Shown here: in pieces, positions 1-10,240 of the stretch
Numbering within the stretch: the stretch's first letter is position 1
Layout: every line of letters begins with the position of its first letter
From: Cristatella mucedo
Taxonomy: Eukaryota > Bryozoa > Phylactolaemata > Cristatellidae
Reading direction: 5' to 3'
Length of the DNA: 64,000 bases
Assembly (NCBI GenBank): GCA_009760855.2
Contig: WPIO01000001.1
Location: forward strand, 9,668,001-9,732,000
Program-made: the position numbers and the translations under genes
The notes under the pieces: generated by a model
Database searches by the model: none
Seen by the model: the letters and a program-made list of their open reading frames with translations, nothing else
Told to the model about the DNA's origin: nothing

Positions 1-250
1 TGTCACTAGCCTTCTGGACCTTAACGATAATAAGACCAGCCGCATACTTATGGGCAAGCTTATCGTCACCCTCGTGTCGGAAGACCTCATCCTGAAGCAT
101 CGATTCGTTTAGCATCCCTCTAGTAACGTTTGCCCATAATCTGGCCACGATATTTGTCATTGGATGAGCCAAGTGACTCTAATGTCGTCTGCCTATTTTC
201 ACCTAACATTGCCAAAATCAGGGCCTTCTTAGACGATAGGGTGAAGCCAA
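1..250 (+). mobile_element. LINE-A reverse transcriptase fragment (degenerate)
   Basis: Reading from base 2 gives a stretch with LNDNKT and MGK followed, after stops, by SSAYF-type residues. This matches the order FLKLNDDKT...MGK...STTKSAYFQLYNIAKI seen in the better LINE-A copy at 15567-16636. It is therefore the part of a CR1/L2-like RT just downstream of the YADD box. Several stops and indels make it a dead fragment, and the left end is cut by the window edge. Confidence 0.6.
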
Positions 251-452
251 ATGAGTTCAAATCTTTATCAAATCCAGTCGATATTACTACAATTTCCTCT
301 TTTTAGGATAACCGGCCCTGAGCTCTAAATCGTTTGCAACCGTTGCAACCCAGCAGCTGACCTGGTCTGCCGTCAATGGGTCGTAGCCACATCGTATCAC
401 TTCTGTCTGAGCTTCAGGCTCCCTGTCAATTATCGAACCAACTTGTAGAAGC

Positions 453-522
<70 letters not shown>

Positions 523-937
523 CGCGCATGCGCTGGTCACGTGACGGTAGAACGGTAGGCCTTCCGACTCCTGAAGTTGGCATAGGCTGACACTTTCCCC
601 ATAAATTAGGACGCATCAGGCAAAGCAGCTTACTCATCGAGGGCAATGCCAGCAAGCAGGATGTATTTTGCCTTTAAAAAAGCTGCCGGTTCACGGAGGA
701 AACCCGTATGCCAGCAACCTGAATTCGGAGCTTTCTTTCCTTATGAGTTGATGACATCGACAGATCACCGAAATTCTCATGGTCGTTTGCAAGGTGTTCC
801 TTTGAATACCCGCAGCTCTTGGCTTTGTCTTTGAAGAGATATAGGTCTTGCGAAGCAAGACTGTTTTGGGACTATCTTCAGCCACTATCACTTATCAATA
901 AATTAGCATATACCTATCAATAGATTAATAAATTAGA
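251..937. other. Non-coding stretch with a CT microsatellite
   Basis: I see no gene here. The open frames across the CT run are low-complexity artefacts (alternating Leu/Ser or Arg/Glu). AT-rich sequence follows to the first SINE. Confidence 0.6.
453..520. repeat. (CT)n microsatellite
   Basis: About 34 CT units with one interruption (cttt near 471). Confidence 0.97.
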
Positions 938-1081
938 ATTAGCGGCCTCACTTACATAGCAGCAGAGCCTTGCCGGCTATCACTGCCGCTTGCAGTGGGC
1001 AATAAAGCATCGCCTTATTCAGGATTAGAACCTGCGACCTGGGTCGTGAAGAGCAAGCACCTTACCCTGGGCTAAGACCAC
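938..1081 (-). mobile_element. SINE-A copy
   Basis: Read on the minus strand it has a tRNA-like head with a degenerate B box (gggt...cgcaggttctaatcc) and the body ccactgcaagcggcagtgatagccggcaaggctctgctgctatgtaagtgaggc. This is the consensus order shared by 17 copies in the window. Confidence 0.85.
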
Positions 1082-2412
1082 CAAAAGGCAAATTGTGCAT
1101 CAAACCTTACAAGTAAAATAACTGGCAAATGGCTGCTGCCTTCGGTGCTGATTTGGATCTGTTTGGCTTGATTCTATGACTATATACAACGGTGGCTTGA
1201 CTTACGAGTTTAATTCATTCGTGGCGGAGCTCGTGACTCAAATTATTCGTATGTCAAATCAATTTTCCCCATTGAAATGAATTGAAATGCCATAATTTTG
1301 TTGTGGACCCCGAAAAACCCTGCGATTTTTGTCACCTTTTTAAATTAAAAAATGTAATTATAAATAAAAATATAAAAATGTATAAAAAATCGGCAAACGG
1401 TAAAGACACAACGCTCGAAATTCAGAAAGCAGCGCTATCAGCAACGCCGAAATTGCACATAATTGCCTGTACATTAAAGTTGGTACGGCAGGCGACGTCG
1501 GCTCAACTCGTTGAAAGTTCTTAGCAGCTAACTGTGAACTAATCTGTCATCAAGCCCCATGCCTCGGCACATTCGGTATTGATTATAGAGAATGATCTCG
1601 GCACCAGAATCCTAGAGTGCGGCTGCATGTCGGCCGTCCACTTGCACGTCCGCAGCAGTGGTCAGCACCCCCCCCCCCGTCGAATCCCCAAACACACCGC
1701 AGACATGCGGAACCCGTGCTAGGCGCTCGTGTGAGTTTCCGGCACTCTCTTCTGGCTCAGCATTAAGCCTCACCGACCGAACGACCGTCGTCCAAAGAGC
1801 TACAGTCAGTTGTTCGTCATCAACTTTTCGAGAAATCACTCAAACGCCCGTTCTTTTGTTGTTGTGCCTTTCAATGGACGTTCGTGATGCTGAAAATGCA
1901 ATCTTAAGTTTAAACAACAGACATGTGACCGGAACAACGTTTGAAAATTAATTTATAAGACTTGCTTACACCGATAGTAGTCCTTTGACCTCGCTAATGT
2001 AAGTCAAAGCTGAATATAGGGCCGAAGTAGGGGTATTTCGGGTGCGCGTCGTAAATAGAAAATATGAAGCCCTTAAAAGAAGAGTTGTGTGTGGAAAGCT
2101 ACCGGATTTGGCATCTTACAAACTGTCTCACAATAATACTCAACTCCACGTACCAAGTTAAAAATGACGTGCATTGATCAGCAAAATACGGGAAGCTATA
2201 TTGAAAGCAGTTTCAGCTCTGCCTGACTCTTTCCTAAAACATTAAGTATAAATCCAACTGTTTTCCCACCAAATTGGCCTCCAAAGACCAAAAGTGTTGA
2301 CAGATGCAGCCCCTCCCATGGTTATGTAAATTCCTCTTGCAGGTGAGCTGTTGTTCCGGAGGCTTCCGCTACAGGTCGCGCCCGAAGAAATATGGTCTCT
2401 GCCACGTCCGCC
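1082..2412. other. Intergenic, no gene recognised
   Basis: AT-rich sequence with short open frames only. There is a C10 run at about 1669-1678. I recognise no protein similarity or RNA gene. Confidence 0.5.
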
Positions 2413-2555
2413 GAGCTGGTTTGGTCCAGCGGTTAAGGTGCTCGCCCCGACCAAGGTCTGGCTGAGGTCGTGGGCTTGATCTCCGAGGCATAAGTGAAGC
2501 GCCTGAATAGAGATTAAGTTCTCTTGAGGCGCTATACAAATGACTTATATCTTAT
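2413..2555 (+). mobile_element. SINE-B copy
   Basis: The tRNA-like A-box region (ggtttggtccagcggttaagg) is followed by gaccaaggtctggctgaggtcgtgggcttga (B-box region). The tail reads gaagcgcctgaatagagattaagttctcttgaggcgctatacaaatg. The tail folds as a hairpin and matches the LINE-A 3' end. Confidence 0.88.
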
Positions 2556-3427
2556 ATTACATTCGTGTGCTTTCACTCGTACTGCATAATCAACAAGAAG
2601 TTACTCAAACTTTAAATAATATATAGTTAATTAAAATACGTGTTATTTTTATCAAATAAAAAACCTTACTAAAGTGATCCAGGAGAGTCGTATCTCGCCG
2701 TACACCGGTGTTACAAACGTGGCGTGCGGCTTCCGCGTCCGGTCAGAACTAGCCCGCAAACACAGCGCTCGTAACTGTGCTCGTCTCAGCCACCGCCCGC
2801 CGAATACCAGCGACGCCTGAATCTTGTAGCACGTCTAGTTACTTGTAGGTGCTGCGCCAATGCATTCGGGTACGCCGGCAGTAGCAAGAACACAGCAGCG
2901 ACTAAAAGCGCCCACACCGCAGCTCCTACCTAAGCAACAGCTACCTTAACATATCAAGTCCGTATCCATAATGTGGACAAGTCTGCTTGGCAGCAGCGGA
3001 CGGTTACAGGCGTTAAACAGCGGCCCCGACGTACACTAAAGTCTCTGTGGCCTAGAGCTCAAATCAGATCTAATACCAATGCCGAGTCTCGAATCCCAAC
3101 TCTGCCAGCCTATGTCAAGGCTTAGGTTTTTACACGGCTTCGGCAATACAATATCGTATAATCGCATAATCGTGAATAGTAATAATAATAATCAGCTATA
3201 ATCTGGCTGGTTTAACTGGCGCCGCCGTTTCTCCGGTACATGCTGGCGACTGCTCCGTACTTCTGCAGCTATCTCAATCTTCAAAAACAACCTAGCCAAA
3301 GCTAAAGATATTGCACCTGAATTTACTGTACGTAAATTACCAAAAACTTAGTTGATGTTTTCTCTACATAATGCCTAACTGTATTTGATAGCAGAGCCGA
3401 GTACTTCAACTTCACGCCATTGGATTA
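2556..3427. other. Intergenic, no gene recognised
   Basis: A moderately GC-rich patch (about 2690-3060) has no frame that looks like a known protein, followed by an AT-rich part with (AAT)n at about 3178-3192. Confidence 0.45.
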
Positions 3428-3805
3428 TAATAATAATGCACTTGATATAGCGCCCTCTGAGAACTCAATCTCTTTCTAAGCACTTTACATTTGCTGCAAA
3501 GGAAGCACGATCGAATGGTTAGTGGCAGCATGCTCAATACACAACAAGAATAACAAGGTTAGGGGTGACATGCAAGTATGGTTAGTGGCAGCATGCACAG
3601 TGTCAGCACACATATGTACGTAAAGGACGAATCACAGGGACCCACTAAATGCTGTTATTAATAGATGCGATTTTAGTTTCTTTTTAATTGCGGTCAAGTC
3701 AGGAGACGTCGTGATGCAAGTCGGGAGTGAGTTCCAGGCTTTGAGAGAATACGAACTAAATGCACAGTCTCCAAAGGATTTGAGGTTTGTACGACGTGTA
3801 GGTAA
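3428..3805 (-). mobile_element. LINE-A 3' end, truncated
   Basis: The (ATT)n tail lies at 3428-3437, then the 3' hairpin (gcgccctctgagaactcaatctctttctaagcactttaca), the 3' UTR and the C-terminus of the RT frame on the minus strand (RTNLKSFGD, KAWNSLP, TTSPDLT). The same order is seen in the copies at 15567, 25998 and 55877. It stops abruptly at 3805, where an oppositely oriented LINE-B fragment begins. Confidence 0.85.
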
Positions 3806-4692
3806 GCATGTGGCTGGATTAAATGGCTTTGCTCTTCTAATAGGTGATGCTGTTGTGCGACCACCATCACGTGCTCGAAATTTAGTTGTCGTTTTTGACA
3901 GCTGCCTCAATTTCAAAAGCTTCATTCAGAAGACTGCTTCTAAAGCTAGCCATCACGTTCGATCCCTATCCAAGATTAGGAGCTGTCTTCCACAGTGGCT
4001 TGCAAAAAATTTAACTAGCTCCTTAGTTCTGTCTCGGCTTGATTGTTGTAATTCCCTTTTGGCTGGGCTACCAAAGAAAGCAACTAGGCCACTGCAGCTG
4101 ATTATTAATCAGACTGAAAAGCTAGTCTTCAAGCCCCAGAGGTTTGAGCACGTGTCTCCTTTGCTGAAAGAGCTAGGATGGTTGCCGGTTGTGCAACGGA
4201 TACAGAGCAAAGTTCTTACGCTGACTCACAAGGCCCGCCACGGCTTGGCTCCTTCGTACCTAGCTGAACTGCTGCATCAGTTTTAGCCTCTTCACGCCCT
4301 CAGGTCCTGTGCGGACAACAAATTAGCCGTTGCCTTCTTCCGCTTAAAGACCGTTGGCGACTGAAGCTTTAGCTCTGCAGGTCCTAGACTGTGGAACTCG
4401 CTTCCACGATTCTTATGCAACGACAACTACTCTCCTGCTGACGACTATGGCTCATCCTTTTCAGCGGTCCTGAGCTGCTACTTCCACGCTACTCACTACC
4501 TCAACTGCTCTCCTGACTGCTATGCTACCCACTTTCTCTTTGTTGCGTGAAACGAAGTCTGTTGGCTACCGAATGCGTACCGAAAGCCGCTTTGGCAGAG
4601 TGCGCTATACAAAAATCTCCTGCGTAACACCTAAATATTCTTTGTGGCTTTGTGGAGTTACAGACGAAGATAAATTACATTACATTATTAAT
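3806..4692 (+). mobile_element. LINE-B 3' fragment (RT C-terminus and 3' UTR)
   Basis: A mostly open frame at 3806-4286 carries the RT C-terminal region (SLSKIRSCLP, LVLSRLDCCNSLL, ELGWLPVVQRIQSKVL). The 3' UTR follows, with gctaccgaatgcgtaccgaaagccgctt and the terminal acagacgaagataaattacattacatt. The same 3' end is seen at 24553-24908 and 49205-50612. It has stops and no catalytic domain, so it is dead. It ends about 300 bp before the UBE2N start codon. Confidence 0.85.
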
Positions 4693-4719
4693 TATTCACT
4701 AAATGCCGGGCTGCTAATT

Positions 4720-4760
4720 CGTAATGGCGGCCATATTTTCCGGAAGTGCGTGCGTGAGCG
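4720..4760 (+). promoter_or_regulatory. Probable UBE2N core promoter (YY1-like and ETS-like sites)
   Basis: The sequence gtaatggcggccatattttccggaagtgcg has an ATGGCGGCCAT element at about 4723-4733, which resembles a YY1 site on both strands. It overlaps a CCGGAAGTG ETS/GABP-type site at about 4740-4748. This pair is typical of TATA-less housekeeping promoters. It lies about 250 bp upstream of the start codon and just past the end of a LINE-B copy. Promoter function is inferred; the transcription start is not visible. Confidence 0.5.
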
Positions 4761-4996
4761 ACTACTTTTAGATTAAATGACCGATTACCTTAGCGACGGT
4801 GCAAAGGAAAACAAATTAAAATTATTCGCAGTAATTAATTTTTACTTGCGTTTATTACTTTATTGTTTGGTATTATTCTCAGTGGTTCTGTTCTCAACTG
4901 TTCAATTCTCGCGGAACGCTCTTACATCCGTGTCAGCCTTGTCAGGGTGGTAAGGGGTGCTGTGGCCCGGCAGAACGCTGTTGTTTTGCTCTTGTC

Positions 4997-5029
4997 ATGG
5001 CGGCTAGTTTACCACGACGGATTCTTAAG
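4997..5029 (+). CDS. UBE2N: UBE2N coding exon 1
   Basis: Encodes [11 protein letters not shown], followed by donor GTAAAT, phase 0. The start context is cttgtcATGGCGGC, so the initiator codon itself sits in a YY1-like ATGGCGGC motif. Confidence 0.95.
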
Positions 5030-8000
5030 GTAAATTTTATAGTTTTTATATTGCTCCTGTGGTTTCGGATCGTAGCAGTTGCTATCCGCCAATCTGTTAA
5101 CGTCTGGTGAAGGGCTGCGCGTGTCTGAGCTTCCGTGAAGGTTTATGGCATAGGCATGTGGGCTTCTGGACAGTACTGAAACGCGTGCATGCTGAATTGA
5201 TCAGCTTAAGGCAGTGCTTTCGAGTATTACCGGTTTCTGAATATAATTTTTAGGAACCAGATGTATCATAACGTATGGATTAGACCAAGACCATGTGGAG
5301 TAATGGATATGGTACCGGTGCTCTTAAATGCTTGCTTCTGCTCTTAAATAAAATTATAATTCATTTGTATAGCACCCTAAGAGAACTTTATCTATATTCA
5401 GGTGCTTCACATTTGCCACGGGCTCGAGCCCACGACCTCAGCCAGACCTTGGTCGAGGCGAGCACCTTAACCGCTAGACCAAACAAGAGCTTGAATGCTC
5501 TCGTGCTCTGCTACCGTCAGCATACTTGCGTGTGTGCAGCTCCTGCGAATCTTTATTCTGGCTTCGATGTGCCTACTCCACCAGTATTTATCCCATCAGT
5601 ATTATCACGTGCCTGCAAGTATTAGCACCTTTACTTCACTGTTTGTGGTCAAGAACTTGGGTTCAGGCAGGAGCCGCCACTGTGCGTTTGTGACAGTACG
5701 TTTTCCGATGCTCACTATCTTGCAGTTCTTAATATAGACACTGATCTTAGCATTTATCAGAACTACAGCTGTTTTACGTTTAACCATAATTCTGATTTCT
5801 ACATGCTGGTCTTCCTACTTCCTAGCATGCTTCTAGATCGGTGCATCATTCTGCTTTTGGCGTGAGACATCGCTGAGGACTCGAAGTAATATTTGTGTGA
5901 TCTCACTTTTGTATGCCCAAATCGGCAACTTCATTTTATGATGAGGATTCTCTTTGGTGCTATTGGTCATATTTCTTGATAGACCTGCTAGTTTATGATG
6001 GTCATACACAATGTAGATCGGCTAAATCTGCTTTGCTGTTTGCACCATTATAGTTGCTCGCAGCAGCTGCGAGTATGTATTAGTTTTGTAGAAGCAAAGA
6101 CGAGTTTTTATTTCGGGTGGGTGCAATTCCTATGGCATGATGCATACGACTTTTCATGGGAATCCTGTAACCTTGCCTGTACTATTTAGGAAACCCAGCG
6201 GCTCATGCAAGAACCTGTCCCAGGAATAAGCGCTATTCCAGACGACCACAATGCACGATACTTCCACGTAATCCTCGCTGGTCCTGCAGAGGTAAGGAAC
6301 ATGCTTCTGACTGATCTACATATTTAGTTGAATGATAACGGGTATGGTCGATGTTTAGACATTGTAGTTATGTATACTGAAGTTGCCTGCTTAGTCAACC
6401 GTACTTGATCTGCCTCCATAAGCTTGGGTTGTGCCTTTGTTTGTGTGTGCGGTTCATTTCTAGCATAATGGTACTTTAGTGTAGGCACTAGCATTGCCTT
6501 TGAAGAGCTATGTTGCCATACACATGGAATAATTCAGTAGCAGTTCTTCATTCGTACTCTTAGTCCCTTGCTCATAATCGTGCTACCTTATTAGAAGGCT
6601 GTAAGCTGGCACTATTATGGGTGTTTTTGGATGTCGGGATGGGTTCTAGCTCCCGGCTCTACTTACACTGAGGAAAAGTGCCAGCATTCACGTCTACTCT
6701 GGAGAAGCTGGCGAGGTGGTAGGAAGTGTACATATGACCTCAATTTAGCTCACCAGCGGAGAGTCCGGTAGCCAGTTTCTAATGTCCTCTCTGCCGAATG
6801 TGCCTCCTGACTGATATGGGTATGTTTGTTGCTATAAGTTTGTAGTCATCCTGATCGCATTTTAGTTAGTTCGCTGGTGTTGAGATGTGTATTCCTAGTA
6901 TGACCGCAGTTGACTATGGTGTAATATTGTCTCTGCTGCCTGGTGATCTCATGCCTATGACTCTAGCATCTGTAAACTGCCTAGAGAGATTCAGTTCTCT
7001 GAGGGCGCTATACAAATATATTGTTATTAACATGTGCTAATAGTTTTCTGCTATTTGTAGTCTCCCTATGAAGGAGGTGTCTTCACGTTGGAACTATTCT
7101 TGCCTGAGGAATATCCAATGTCGGCTCCCAAGGTTCGCTTTATGACCAAGATTTACCACCCCAATATTGACAAGCTGGGAAGAATTTGCCTAGACATCTT
7201 GAAAGGTAAGTAGTGTTTAGGTACTGATTTTTACTTCACGTAATTGTGAAGGGCTTGAACCATTACACACAATCCCTACCCACGGCTGTGTTATTGATGC
7301 ATGAGGTTTGAGCTATGCACTCTTCAATACGCCATCGCAAAGTATTGAAATGTGAAATGGCATGGTGTAAACTGTTCTCACGCTGTGACCCATGTAGTAT
7401 GTAGCTGTGTGAAGCAGCCTCATTTGTATACCAGCAGAAGGAAAAGCCATGTCGGCTATCACCACTGCTTGCAGTTGGCAATAACTGATCGCCCAACTGC
7501 ATGATTTGAACCCGCGATCTCGGTCGTGAAGAGCGAGCATCTTATCTCCTGAGCTATCACGGTCCAATATCTCCGGATGTAACCGCTAGGTCGCAAAGGA
7601 CTAACTGGATGCTACGCTGGAGTTTTCAAGAGTGCACTCAAAGCTTACGGGGCTTTGGTACACATTTGATAGCCAACAGACTTCATATCTCCAAAGCTAA
7701 GAGATAATGAAAAGCATAGCTGAATAGCTGAGTCAGGAGGGCAGTTTCGGTAGGGATTAGCATGGAAATAGCTCAGTGAGTTTCACAGTCTCCGGCCTGA
7801 GAAGCATAAGCTGCTTCTGTCACCAACGGTCTTGAAGCAGAGTAATGGAACAACTAATTTATTGTTCATAGAAGGCCTTAACCAGAGGCAGTGCTTTCGG
7901 AAATTATATTTTGTACACACCTGTACACTCCATCTCAATCATGAATGCTATTGCTGAGTTTTAATGCTTACTATAGCTAATTGAGAAAAATGTTGTGGGT

Positions 8001-10240
8001 TCTCGGCCTAGTTTTTTTTGCTAAAGTCCTCAACAGTAATACTGATCTTATCGACCACTTATGGGTCAATTTTGTGGATCCAAGCCTCCCCTTGGATTTA
8101 CTCTATATGCAGCTTTCAGGTACTGGATATTCCTAATAACTTATAATGGTCTTCGTAGGCTTTTCAATGCAGAGGGAGACATGGGCACTCTGCCATCACC
8201 TTAGTTGCATTGCCTTTATGCTATCCAACTTGTGTATATTATGTCAAATACTAGCAGGATCATTAAAGGAATTCGGTCAAGGCATCTGGTCACTATAGGC
8301 AGTTAAATGAATTAGTCTTAAAAAAAGTTTTGGCATTGTGAATTGTTGAGTGTGCTGCCGTCACTGCCCTAGTAGCATTCTTTCGGTTGCCATCTGAATT
8401 AATACCAACGTGTGAAACCCGGCTTAATCTTAGGTCATCCCTGGTGGCTTTTGTATATTCTGATTAGTTACTAGCAGCCTTGTGCACTGGGAGCACTAAC
8501 CTGTAAATGCAGAACCACTCTTGCAAGGGTAGAACACTCATCCAACTTTGTTGGTTGTGCTCAGCTTTTGTCTGAGGCGCTATACCTAAGCGGTGTGACT
8601 TTTGCCTACCTTCAGTCGTGAAATATAATATCGTAATATCTCTTTTTGCCAGATAAATGGAGTCCAGCTCTGCAAATTCGCACAGTGCTGCTCTCAATAC
8701 AAGCTCTACTGAGTGCACCAAATCCTGAAGATCCTTTGGCAAACGATGTGGCTGAACAATGGACTGTAAATGAACAGCAAGCCATTAGCACCGGTGAGTA
8801 CAAGACTAAACTGATTCTTCGAGCATGCTACTCTTCAAAACTCCACTGATCATTGGGATATATTTGATGTCAGCCAAAATAAGGCCAAAAATTGCAGTAA
8901 TTTGGTGTGTGTATTGTCTTGTGACTGAAATATTTTTGTAGGTCTCCTTTTATAGTTTGCCTATTGATCTATTGGAAGCCAAAGTCGGACCTGTGCTAGC
9001 GGTCATAAGTTTGTGGCACCCAGAATTGGCGATTTCCTGTTGACCAGACGAAGGCCCAAAATGCTCATTAATCGTGAGCCCAGCAACAGTGAACTACTTG
9101 TCATACTAAACCAAAATAAATATGCAACGCATGGCTTCATGTTGGGTCATGCATGGCTTCATACTGGGTAGCCCAGTAGGTAAGGTGGTAGCTCTTCACG
9201 ACCGAGGTCGTGGGTTCGAATCCTGTAGTGGGCGATCCTTTATTGCCAACTGCAAGCGGTGGTGAAAGCTGTTAAGGCTCTTCTACTGCTATGTAAATGA
9301 GGCTGTTAAATCAGCTATATTTTTTCATCAAAGAAAATGTGAAAATGAAGCTATTATGCTCACAGCATGATGTCCAGCCCTGGTTCGGACTATTGAGGAA
9401 GCAGCTATAATCATGATTCGTGATTATTACTTACACGGTACACTGTGAAAAGCAAGAAATGTATAGTCTTATGCTGACTGTTGGGATCTTTGTATTGTTG
9501 TTAGGTCACCGAAAGCCATTCTCACACTCGCGGTATTTCTGTCAAGCATGATACTTGGTGCGTTGGCTGCAATTTGAACAGTCTCGTGTCCAGAAAGTTT
9601 GCAGTGGGGATTTAATTTTTAGAACGAGCTTGGTCATGGGAATACCAAAAAGGCAGCATATGCAAACAGAAAAAGACAACTTACTACGAAGAAAAAAAAG
9701 ATAACTGAACATCTCGAAAGCTGCACAGCATTTGACATGCCGTTATATCTAGAGTTGAAAGTTGCGCATTGGCAGTGAAACTGGGGCTATTGCTTTCGGT
9801 ACCCCGAGAGCGACATCAGCCTCAAACCCAAACACCATCGGAGACTAGAGTTTTCTTGTTTTCTATACAAGTTCACCTGCATGTGTCAATTACTGATCAA
9901 GATTATTCTCCGATTCCTCACTGGTGTCCTGACCCGGGCTTTGTTATTATACCGGACAAAAAAGCCAGTTTTTTGCTAGATGGGTGTCATTCATGCCAGT
10001 TCACTTAATTTTTATATCGATAAGTAATTCTGCATTGCTATGTGCAAGCTTCATGCTTGGATTGGTGGAAAATCTGCCTGAAAGCGATTGTGTGCTGAGA
10101 TGAAACTTAGGGTCACGTAGTAGTGTTGAGATTCGGTTTATTGTGTATACCGGCTTAGCTAATTACTAATTATTTTACTTTCAGCGCGTGAATGGACCAG
10201 GCTCTATGCTATGACTACAGACAGCACTGGGCTGAAATAA
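4997..10240 (+). CDS. UBE2N: Ubiquitin-conjugating enzyme E2 N (Ubc13), complete, five coding exons
   Basis: Joined exons 4997-5029, 6190-6291, 7061-7205, 8653-8793 and 10185-10240 give 158 residues. The protein is the catalytic E2 that pairs with a UEV partner (Mms2/Uev1) to build Lys63-linked ubiquitin chains in DNA-damage tolerance and innate signalling, in cytosol and nucleus. Visible hallmarks are the N-terminal PRRILKETQRL helix, [22 protein letters not shown] (HPN at 78-80), active-site Cys88 in GRICLDILK, and [19 protein letters not shown]. Residues that contact the UEV in the human protein (Glu55, Phe57, Arg70) are present as Glu56, Phe58 and Arg71. Human UBE2N is 152 aa. This one has one extra N-terminal residue and a different tail ([10 protein letters not shown] instead of AMNNI). 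All introns are GT-AG, and phases agree at every junction. The start is the only ATG before the conserved LPRR. Confidence 0.97.
5030..6189 (+). other. UBE2N: UBE2N intron 1
   Basis: 1160-bp intron from GTAAAT to ...ttTAG. It contains a minus-strand SINE-B at 5351-5486. I see nothing else conserved. Confidence 0.93.
5351..5486 (-). mobile_element. SINE-B copy in UBE2N intron 1
   Basis: On the minus strand: tRNA-like head tttggtctagcggttaaggtgctcg, then B box gtgggctcgagcccgtgg, then a tail with the aagagattaag-type hairpin and tgctatacaaatgaattat. This is one of the cleaner copies. Confidence 0.9.
6190..6291 (+). CDS. UBE2N: UBE2N coding exon 2
   Basis: 34 codons, from [12 protein letters not shown] to HVILAGPAE. 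Acceptor ttTAG, donor GTAAGG, phase 0 at both ends. The loop SAIPDDHNA differs from human KAEPDESNA but has the same length. Confidence 0.96.
6292..7060 (+). other. UBE2N: UBE2N intron 2
   Basis: 769-bp GT-AG intron. A LINE-A 3'-tail remnant at 6965-7030 ends only about 30 bp before the acceptor. Confidence 0.93.
6965..7030 (+). mobile_element. LINE-A 3'-tail remnant
   Basis: tgtaaactgcctagagagattcagttctctgagggcgctatacaaat matches the LINE-A/SINE-B 3' hairpin. No RT sequence is attached. Confidence 0.7.
7061..7205 (+). CDS. UBE2N: UBE2N coding exon 3 (active site)
   Basis: Encodes [20 protein letters not shown] through KIYHPN and GRICLDILK, including the HPN motif and catalytic Cys88. Phase 0 start, phase 1 end (AAA G|GTAAGT). 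Confidence 0.97.
7206..8652 (+). other. UBE2N: UBE2N intron 3
   Basis: 1447-bp GT-AG intron with a minus-strand SINE-A at 7410-7562. A short ctgaggcgctatacc LINE-tail-like scrap is present near 8570. Confidence 0.93.
7410..7562 (-). mobile_element. SINE-A copy in UBE2N intron 3
   Basis: The minus strand shows gataagatgctcgctcttcacgaccgag, then B box cgggttcaaatc, then the ccaactgcaagcagtggtgatagcc body. Confidence 0.87.
8653..8793 (+). CDS. UBE2N: UBE2N coding exon 4
   Basis: Starts inside the Asp codon of LKDKWSP and runs [41 protein letters not shown]. Acceptor gccAG, donor GTGAGT, phase 1 end. 141 nt with phases 1/1 fit exactly. Confidence 0.97.
8794..10184 (+). other. UBE2N: UBE2N intron 4
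   Basis: 1391-bp GT-AG intron containing a plus-strand SINE-A at 9165-9318. The acceptor tract is ttattttactttcAG. Confidence 0.93.
9165..9318 (+). mobile_element. SINE-A copy in UBE2N intron 4
   Basis: A well-preserved copy: agcccagtaggtaaggtgg, cacgaccgaggtcgtgggttcgaatcc, body gccaactgcaagcggtggtg, tail ctgctatgtaaatgaggctgttaaatcagcta. Confidence 0.93.
10185..10240 (+). CDS. UBE2N: UBE2N coding exon 5 with stop
   Basis: Encodes [10 protein letters not shown] then TTDSTGLK and TAA at 10238-10240. AREWT and RLYAM are the conserved E2 C-terminus. The last eight residues are lineage-specific and longer than human NNI. Confidence 0.95.

Noticed and set aside
3711-4286. 191-codon frame as a host gene
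   Set aside because: The N-terminal third is antisense of LINE-A, and the rest is the LINE-B RT C-terminus.
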